This document shows, in pieces, positions 59,477 to 64,000 of a stretch of 64,000 nucleotides of DNA (its first letter is position 1; the number at the start of each line of letters is the position of its first letter). A program made the translations under genes and the position numbers. The stretch comes from Streptococcus didelphis DSM 15616 (GTDB lineage: Bacteria > Bacillota > Bacilli > Lactobacillales > Streptococcaceae): contig NZ_KB904196.1 in assembly GCF_000380005.1 (NCBI RefSeq), forward strand, positions 62,001 to 126,000. The letters are read 5' to 3'. A model generated the notes under the pieces. That model was given only the letters and a program-made list of their open reading frames with translations, made no database searches and was not told the origin of the DNA.

Positions 59477-60880
59477 CTATTGTGGGATATAGACCTGCAT
59501 GTGTCCCATAAGGATAATTGTTACAATAAAGATGATGAAAACGCCTAAGGCATATTTCCCAGCAGTACGTTGCCATTCTCCCATATCTAGACCTGTTAGA
59601 CGTAGTAACAAGTAGATGAAGGCTACTAAAGGACTAAGTAGGTGGAAGGCTTGCCCCATTAATGAAGCTAAAGCCATTGACATATTGTCAAAACCATATC
59701 TTGCACCAGCTTGGGCCAAGACTGGCATAATACCGTAATAGAAGCCATCATTAGAGAGGAAGAAGGTGCCTGGTGCTGAAATTAAGGCAATAATTAAGCC
59801 CCAGAAACCACCTAATTGTTTTGGAATAATAGTTGTAAAGCTTTGTGCCAAGGCATTTGCCATTCCTGACCCTTGGAAGAGTCCCATGAAAATACCAGCA
59901 GCAAAGACTAAGATAACAACCTGTACAGCATCACCCGCATTATCACCGATACGTTTTGATTGATCTTTTAAGTTTGGATAATTTACCATAAGAGCAATGA
60001 TTGTTCCCACCGCAAATAAAAGAAGAGAAGGAATAGCAATGGCAGAAATAAAGGAACCTGCGACTAACCAAGCAATGAGAAGGATGGTTAAAATACCATT
60101 AAAAACAAAGAGGTTTGGACGTCTATAAGCATCTTTTTCGGGATCAATAGTTTTAGTTAAGGCATCAATTTCTTCATCTGATAAACTTGTGATACCTAAA
60201 CGTTTGCGTTCTTTACGACCCATGCTTGGAGCTACAAGGAAAATAACATAAAGAAGTGATAAAATCATACCAGGGGCTAGGTAGCCAAGAATTTCAGGGC
60301 CGACATTGAGCACTGACATGGCACGCGCAGTAGGACCACCCCATGGTAGAAGGTTCATAATAGTATTTTGTAGAATAATCAAGACACCAAGGTTCATGAC
60401 CTTCATATTTAATTTTTGATAGATTGGTAAAAAGGCTGATACCACAATAAGAGTTGTTGTTGTCCCATCCCCATTCATTGATACAGCAGCAGAAACCACT
60501 GCAGTAGCTATGAGAACCTTCATTGGGTCACCCTTAGCAAAATGAATCATTTTCTTTGTAATAGGATCAAAAAGTCCTGTATCCAGCATAATTGAAAAGT
60601 AAAGAATAGCAAATAAGAGCATAATTCCAGTTTTAGCTGTTTGGTTAATTCCATAGAGTACCATAGGACCAATAGCTGTGAAATTATCTGCAAGTTTTGC
60701 ATCTCCCAAAGATTTGACAAATCCAGGGTCTGCTGTGAATTGAGCACTTCCTGTCACAATGGCAATAATAGTGAAGAATAGGGGGACCATAATAAGTGAG
60801 GCTAGAGGCGACATTTTCTTAGTCATGACCACATACATGAAAACAATAATCATAGCATAAGCTAGCAGTGTGAGTAACAT
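59477..60880 (-). CDS. citH: Citrate transporter, CitMHS family
   Basis: The 467-residue protein has about 12 hydrophobic helices and the CitMHS pattern including SMNGDGTTTTLIVVSA and LPWGGPTARAMSVL. The family imports citrate, usually as a complex with a divalent metal ion, in symport with protons. It is the first gene of the minus arm, facing the oad-cit arm across 339 bases. The name follows the Enterococcus citH. AGGAGAGG lies before the ATG. Confidence 0.92.
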   Translation of the reverse strand: MLLTLLAYAMIIVFMYVVMTKKMSPLASLIMVPLFFTIIAIVTGSAQFTADPGFVKSLGDAKLADNFTAIGPMVLYGINQTAKTGIMLLFAILYFSIMLDTGLFDPITKKMIHFAKGDPMKVLIATAVVSAAVSMNGDGTTTTLIVVSAFLPIYQKLNMKVMNLGVLIILQNTIMNLLPWGGPTARAMSVLNVGPEILGYLAPGMILSLLYVIFLVAPSMGRKERKRLGITSLSDEEIDALTKTIDPEKDAYRRPNLFVFNGILTILLIAWLVAGSFISAIAIPSLLLFAVGTIIALMVNYPNLKDQSKRIGDNAGDAVQVVILVFAAGIFMGLFQGSGMANALAQSFTTIIPKQLGGFWGLIIALISAPGTFFLSNDGFYYGIMPVLAQAGARYGFDNMSMALASLMGQAFHLLSPLVAFIYLLLRLTGLDMGEWQRTAGKYALGVFIIFIVTIILMGHMQVYIPQ

Positions 60881-61219
60881 AGGTTCCTCTCCTTTTTTGA
60901 ATATTATAAATTTTTAAAAAATTAAGAGTGTGCATTAAAAATAGATTACTAGTTGTATTTTTAATCACATTATTCTTACTGCTAGTTTACGTGAAAGCGC
61001 TTGAAAATGAAAGCGATTTTTCAAGAAAAACAATAAAAAAACATTCAAGTTCTTTACTTGTTTTATTGAGCCTGACACCAAGAACAGGACTTTTATAGCC
61101 AGTAAGGAAAAAACACAAAAAAGCCACCTGGGATGAGATTTTCATAATATAATAGTTTTATATGATCAAAAGGTTGCGATGACTACATCCTACTTAGCTA
61201 TGTGGAAAGGAGGTTAACG
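60881..61219. promoter_or_regulatory. Divergent control region of the citrate locus
   Basis: This 339-base region separates citH from oadH. It has a long inverted repeat with TAAAAATA (60936-60943) and TATTTTTA (60956-60963), a candidate GntR site. Two cre-like sequences follow: GTGAAAGCGCTTGAAAA (60991-61007) and ATGAAAGCGATTTTTCA (61007-61023). A CAAGT/ACTTG hairpin with TTTT lies at about 61048-61066. An AT-rich stretch with TATAAT-like sequence near 61147-61153 may be the oadH promoter. Confidence 0.65.
60991..61023. promoter_or_regulatory. Pair of adjoining cre-like sites in the citrate control region
   Basis: TGAAAGCGCTTGAA and TGAAAGCGATTTTTCA lie 16 bases apart and share TGAAAGCG. 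Both match the CcpA consensus left half and core, which supports catabolite repression of citrate use by preferred sugars. Confidence 0.65.
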
Positions 61220-61537
61220 ATGGGATTATTTACACGTTTTTTTGGGCAAAAAGGAAATCAAGAAAGTCTAGATTCTGAACAGATTAAGCAAGACCAAATA
61301 TCAGAATGGGAAACCCTACCAGCATATGTTCCAGCAAGTCAAGAAGATTACGAGCTTGTTAGTGCGATTGCAACTGCTATTGCAGCTGGAGATAATCCTG
61401 ATAGTCACTTTATTGTCAAGAATATTTTTCAACGAAATAAAGAAGCAGTAAAACTTTCTCTCATTACATCCAGTCTTGTAGCAGGGGAAGCACCTGATAG
61501 TCAATTCCTTGTTAAAGGTATTTATCGAAAAAAATAA
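61220..61537 (+). CDS. oadH: Oxaloacetate decarboxylase accessory subunit OadH-like
   Basis: The 105-residue protein heads the plus-strand arm. ATG 61220 follows AAAGGAGG; an earlier GTG frame start at 61202 would include that site. The C-terminal half has a twofold repeat: AAGDNPDSHFIVKNIFQRN and AGEAPDSQFLVKGIYRKK. Comparable small proteins are present in the Enterococcus oadHDB operon and appear related to the OadD/epsilon-type linker subunits of sodium-pumping decarboxylases. The role is inferred from position. Confidence 0.75.
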   Translation: MGLFTRFFGQKGNQESLDSEQIKQDQISEWETLPAYVPASQEDYELVSAIATAIAAGDNPDSHFIVKNIFQRNKEAVKLSLITSSLVAGEAPDSQFLVKGIYRKK

Positions 61538-61552
61538 AAGGAGATATGAAAC

Positions 61553-61942
61553 ATGTTACGCAAATTTAAAATCACAATTGATGGGAAAGAATATCTTGTT
61601 GAAATGGAAGAAATCGGAGGAGCACAAGCTCCTGCCCCAGTTCCTCAAGCCCCAGCCCCAGTAGAAGTAGCTAGTCAAAGACCAGAACCTAGTCCAGAAG
61701 TTCCTAGTGTAAGTCCTGCTCCAGCAAATGCTGATGCTATGCCAGCTCCAATGCCAGGAACAATTCTTAAAGTTTTAGTAGCTGTAGGCGATACTGTTTC
61801 TGAGAACCAACCCCTTATGATTTTAGAAGCTATGAAAATGGAAAATGAAATTGTTGCGAGCCAAGCAGGTACAGTTTCAGCAATCCATGTTAGCCAAGGT
61901 CAGGTAGTGAATGCAGGCGATGGCCTTATTACTTTAAATTAA
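61553..61942 (+). CDS. oadD: Biotin carboxyl carrier subunit of oxaloacetate decarboxylase
   Basis: The 129-residue protein ends in a biotinyl domain with the lysine site in LEAMKMENEIV. An Ala/Pro-rich linker (about 25-60) joins it to a short N-terminal strand region (RKFKITIDGKEYLVEMEE). It carries the carboxyl group between the carboxyltransferase subunit (OadA, outside the window) and the membrane OadB. AAAGGAGATATG precedes the ATG. It follows oadH by 15 bases. Confidence 0.93.
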   Translation: MLRKFKITIDGKEYLVEMEEIGGAQAPAPVPQAPAPVEVASQRPEPSPEVPSVSPAPANADAMPAPMPGTILKVLVAVGDTVSENQPLMILEAMKMENEIVASQAGTVSAIHVSQGQVVNAGDGLITLN

Positions 61943-61985
61943 ATCAAAAGAGAGATTTGAGAAAAAATAGAAAAGGAAGTATCTA

Positions 61986-63107
61986 GTGGAAACTTTAGTT
62001 CAAGGTATAATGTCCATTACTATCCCACAAATAGTGATGATGGTAATTGGTGCAGTCTTAATGTATTTAGGAATTAAAAAAGAATATGAACCAACACTCT
62101 TAGTACCCATGGGATTAGGAACAATTCTAGTAAATTTCCCTGGTTCAGGTGTTTTAAACCAAGTTGTGAATGGTGTCCATCAAGAAGGTGTATTTGATGT
62201 CTTGTTCAATATTGGAATTGGTACAGAACTCTTTCCTCTTTTAATCTTTATTGGTATTGGTGCTATGATTGATTTTGGGCCACTCCTACAAAATCCATTT
62301 ATGTTATTATTTGGTGCGGCAGCACAGTTTGGAATTTTCTTTGTTGTTGTAGTGGCAGTTATTGCTGGTTTTGATATTAAAGAAGCTGCATCTATCGGTA
62401 TCATTGGTGCAGCAGATGGTCCAACTTCAATTTTTGTGGCTAATCAACTAGCACCTAAATTATTAGGACCAATTACAGTTGCTGCCTATTCTTACATGGC
62501 CTTGGTACCTATTATTCAACCATTTGCTATTAAGTTAGTGACAACTAAAAAAGAACGTCGTATCCGGATGACTTATAAGGCAGAAAACGTTTCAAAATTA
62601 ACAAAAATTCTTTTCCCAATTGTGATTACCCTAGTGGCAGGTTTCATTGCTCCTATTTCCTTACCACTTGTTGGTTTCCTAATGTTTGGTAACTTATTAC
62701 GAGAATGTGGTGTCCTAGAAAGATTGTCTCAGACAGCTCAAAATGAATTGGTTAATATTGTTTCTATTTTGCTAGGTTTAACAATCTCTGTAAAAATGCA
62801 AGCTGACTTGTTCTTGAATGTGCAAACCTTGTTAATCATTCTTTTTGGTTTAGTAGCCTTTATAATGGACTCAATTGGTGGAGTTATTTTTGCTAAAATT
62901 TTAAATCTTTTCCGTAAAAATAAGATTAATCCAATGATTGGTGCAGCAGGGATCTCAGCTTTTCCAATGTCAAGCCGTGTTATTCAAAAAATGGCAACAG
63001 ATGAAGACCCTCAAAACTTTATCTTGATGTACGCTGTGGGGGCAAATGTATCTGGTCAGATTGCTTCAGTAATCGCAGGTGGTCTCTTACTTTCATTCTT
63101 TAGCTAA
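61986..63107 (+). CDS. oadB: Sodium-pumping oxaloacetate decarboxylase beta subunit
   Basis: The 373-residue membrane protein has about nine to eleven helices. The beta-subunit motifs are GAMIDFGPLL, AADGPTSIFVANQLAP, which includes the sodium-site aspartate region, and GAAGISAFPMSSR. It decarboxylates carboxybiotin and couples this to sodium export. The start is GTG at 61986 with AAAGGAAG ahead, giving METLVQGIM. With OadD and the small OadG-like protein it forms the membrane complex. Confidence 0.93.
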   Translation: METLVQGIMSITIPQIVMMVIGAVLMYLGIKKEYEPTLLVPMGLGTILVNFPGSGVLNQVVNGVHQEGVFDVLFNIGIGTELFPLLIFIGIGAMIDFGPLLQNPFMLLFGAAAQFGIFFVVVVAVIAGFDIKEAASIGIIGAADGPTSIFVANQLAPKLLGPITVAAYSYMALVPIIQPFAIKLVTTKKERRIRMTYKAENVSKLTKILFPIVITLVAGFIAPISLPLVGFLMFGNLLRECGVLERLSQTAQNELVNIVSILLGLTISVKMQADLFLNVQTLLIILFGLVAFIMDSIGGVIFAKILNLFRKNKINPMIGAAGISAFPMSSRVIQKMATDEDPQNFILMYAVGANVSGQIASVIAGGLLLSFFS

Positions 63108-63145
63108 TGAAAAGTGAGGACTGATAAGAAAGGAAGAGAAATAAT

Positions 63146-63283
63146 ATGATAAAGGTCATAAATATGCATGATTTAGCCATGGCTTTTGAGCTTATGGTTG
63201 TAGGAATGGTAGGGGTTTTCTTTGTGCTAGGTATTTTATACATAGCAGCAGAGCTTTTAATTAAACTCCTACCTGAAAAATAA
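63146..63283 (+). CDS. oadG: OadG-like small membrane subunit
   Basis: This 45-residue protein has one transmembrane helix (MVVGMVGVFFVLGILYIAA), a short N-terminal arm and a LLPEK end. The size and position between oadB and citD match the gamma-like subunit of sodium-pumping decarboxylases, although usual OadG proteins have about 80 residues. AAAGGAAGAG lies before the ATG. Its brevity leaves some doubt, but coding character and spacing are good. Confidence 0.7.
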   Translation: MIKVINMHDLAMAFELMVVGMVGVFFVLGILYIAAELLIKLLPEK

Positions 63284-63358
63284 AATAAAAAGATTTGAAT
63301 AACGACACATCCTTTGAAAGAGATGATGCCGCTAACGATATCAGTATGAGGTAAAGTT

Positions 63359-63664
63359 ATGGAGATAAAACAAACTGCAGTTGCAGGTAGTCTTGAGTCT
63401 AGTGACATCATGATTACAGTAAGTCCTGCAACAGATGGTATCACTATCGATCTAGAAAGTAGCGTCGAAAAACAATTTGGTCATCGCATTCGACAAGTTA
63501 TAGAAGAGACCCTAGATCATTTAAAAGTTAATAATATAGCTGTTCAGGCTATTGATAAGGGAGCTTTGGATTGTACTATTCAAGCACGTCTTATTGCTGC
63601 GGTACATCGCGCTGCCCAGGTAGAAGAGTATAACTGGAAGGAGATTGATTCATGGAAACTTTAA
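63359..63664 (+). CDS. citD: Citrate lyase acyl carrier protein (gamma subunit)
   Basis: The 101-residue protein carries the phosphoribosyl-dephospho-CoA group on a serine, probably Ser 14 in [13 protein letters not shown]. It bears acetyl groups for the lyase and is modified by the products of citG and citX and acetylated by CitC. The stop TAA overlaps the citE start by 13 bases. A GAGGTAAAG lies before the ATG. Confidence 0.95.
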   Translation: MEIKQTAVAGSLESSDIMITVSPATDGITIDLESSVEKQFGHRIRQVIEETLDHLKVNNIAVQAIDKGALDCTIQARLIAAVHRAAQVEEYNWKEIDSWKL

Positions 63665-64000
63665 GAAGAACGATGATGTTTGTTCCAGGTGCTAATGCAG
63701 CAATGCTCCGGGATGCTCCTTTATTTGGTGCAGACTCTATCATGTTTGACTTAGAAGATTCAGTATCACTTAAAGAAAAAGATACTGCGAGAGCTCTGGT
63801 TCATTTTGCCTTAAAAACATTTGACTACAGTAATGTTGAAACAGTTGTCCGTGTCAACGGACTTGATACTGTTGGAGCACTTGACATTGAGGCAGTTGTT
63901 TTAGCAGGAGTTAATGTCATTCGTCTGCCAAAAACTGAAAAAGCCCAAGATATTCTTGATGTAGAAGCTGTTATTGAACGTGTAGAACGTGACAATGCTA
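63652..64000 (+). CDS. citE: Citrate lyase beta subunit (partial, runs off window)
   Basis: The first 116 residues are present: [19 protein letters not shown], then [19 protein letters not shown] with the metal- and substrate-binding acidic residues of the CitE/HpcH fold. The remainder lies beyond the window. CitE cleaves citryl-ACP into oxaloacetate and acetyl-ACP. It overlaps citD by 13 bases, and AAGGAG lies nine bases ahead of the ATG inside citD. citF and oadA are expected next. Confidence 0.95.
   Translation, partial: METLRRTMMFVPGANAAMLRDAPLFGADSIMFDLEDSVSLKEKDTARALVHFALKTFDYSNVETVVRVNGLDTVGALDIEAVVLAGVNVIRLPKTEKAQDILDVEAVIERVERDNA

Overview
The window reads as chromosomal DNA of a low-GC streptococcus, most likely of the pyogenic group. 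The evidence is the gene order rel, dtd, leucine-rich regulator, msmK, dexB (the arrangement next to streptokinase in group A/C/G streptococci), the order yajC, uppS, cdsA, rseP, proS, polC, the pair rpsO and pnp followed by cysE and cysS, and a citrate-lyase/oxaloacetate-decarboxylase cluster. The species cannot be fixed from this window alone. No tRNA, rRNA or CRISPR array was seen.

Layout. 1-14.4 kb: a truncated surface nucleotidase gene (cpdB, minus strand), then the stringent-response gene rel with dtd, and a carbohydrate block of regulator, msmK ATPase, dexB glucosidase and a large surface pullulanase. A small secreted cysteine-containing protein follows. 13.4-18.2 kb: galR divergent from galKTE. 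18.3-24.1 kb: a thioredoxin-like protein, yajC, then the envelope/translation block uppS-cdsA-rseP-proS. 24.3-27.7 kb: a four-gene minus-strand OpuC-type osmoprotectant ABC transporter. 28-38 kb: a DUF975 membrane protein, polC, a MarR regulator with a nitroreductase, def, and a Crp/Fnr regulator divergent from an MFS exporter. 37.9-47.1 kb: rpsO, pnp, an SseB-like protein, cysE, cysS, mini-RNase III, an FUSC protein, a secreted protein, rlmB and a NYN-domain RNase. 47.2-50.2 kb: DegV, a DUF3169-like/XRE pair, and rplM-rpsI with an L13-type leader.

50.2-55.9 kb is the accessory and decayed part. It holds an ISL3-family transposase remnant abutting the rpsI terminator, a RelB/RelE-type toxin-antitoxin pair, and a second degenerate copy of the rpsI 3' end plus its terminator, which looks like an attachment-site scar. 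After these come a Ddl-family ligase paralogue and the wreck of a type VII secretion (ESX/T7SSb) locus: esxA with a stop and two frameshifts, a truncated esaA joined by deletion to an LXG-toxin operon, an LXG toxin cut to its N-terminal domain, and broken membrane-protein genes that may be immunity genes.

56-64 kb: a DinB-like protein and a citrate fermentation locus. One arm (minus strand) carries the citrate transporter, GntR regulator, citG and citC. The other arm (plus strand) carries oadH, oadD, oadB, a tiny OadG-like protein, citD and citE, and runs off the window end. The shared 339-bp control region has CcpA-type cre sequences and a long inverted repeat. Together the two arms would import citrate, cleave it to acetate and oxaloacetate, and decarboxylate the oxaloacetate with a sodium-pumping membrane enzyme.

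The most notable observations are the rpsI 3'-end duplication flanking the toxin-antitoxin module, the stepwise-decayed T7SS locus, a pullulanase with no recognisable LPXTG signal, an apparently leaderless rlmB, a duplicated translation start ahead of the nitroreductase between MarR-type palindromes, and structured non-coding RNA candidates around rpsO-pnp and downstream of crp.
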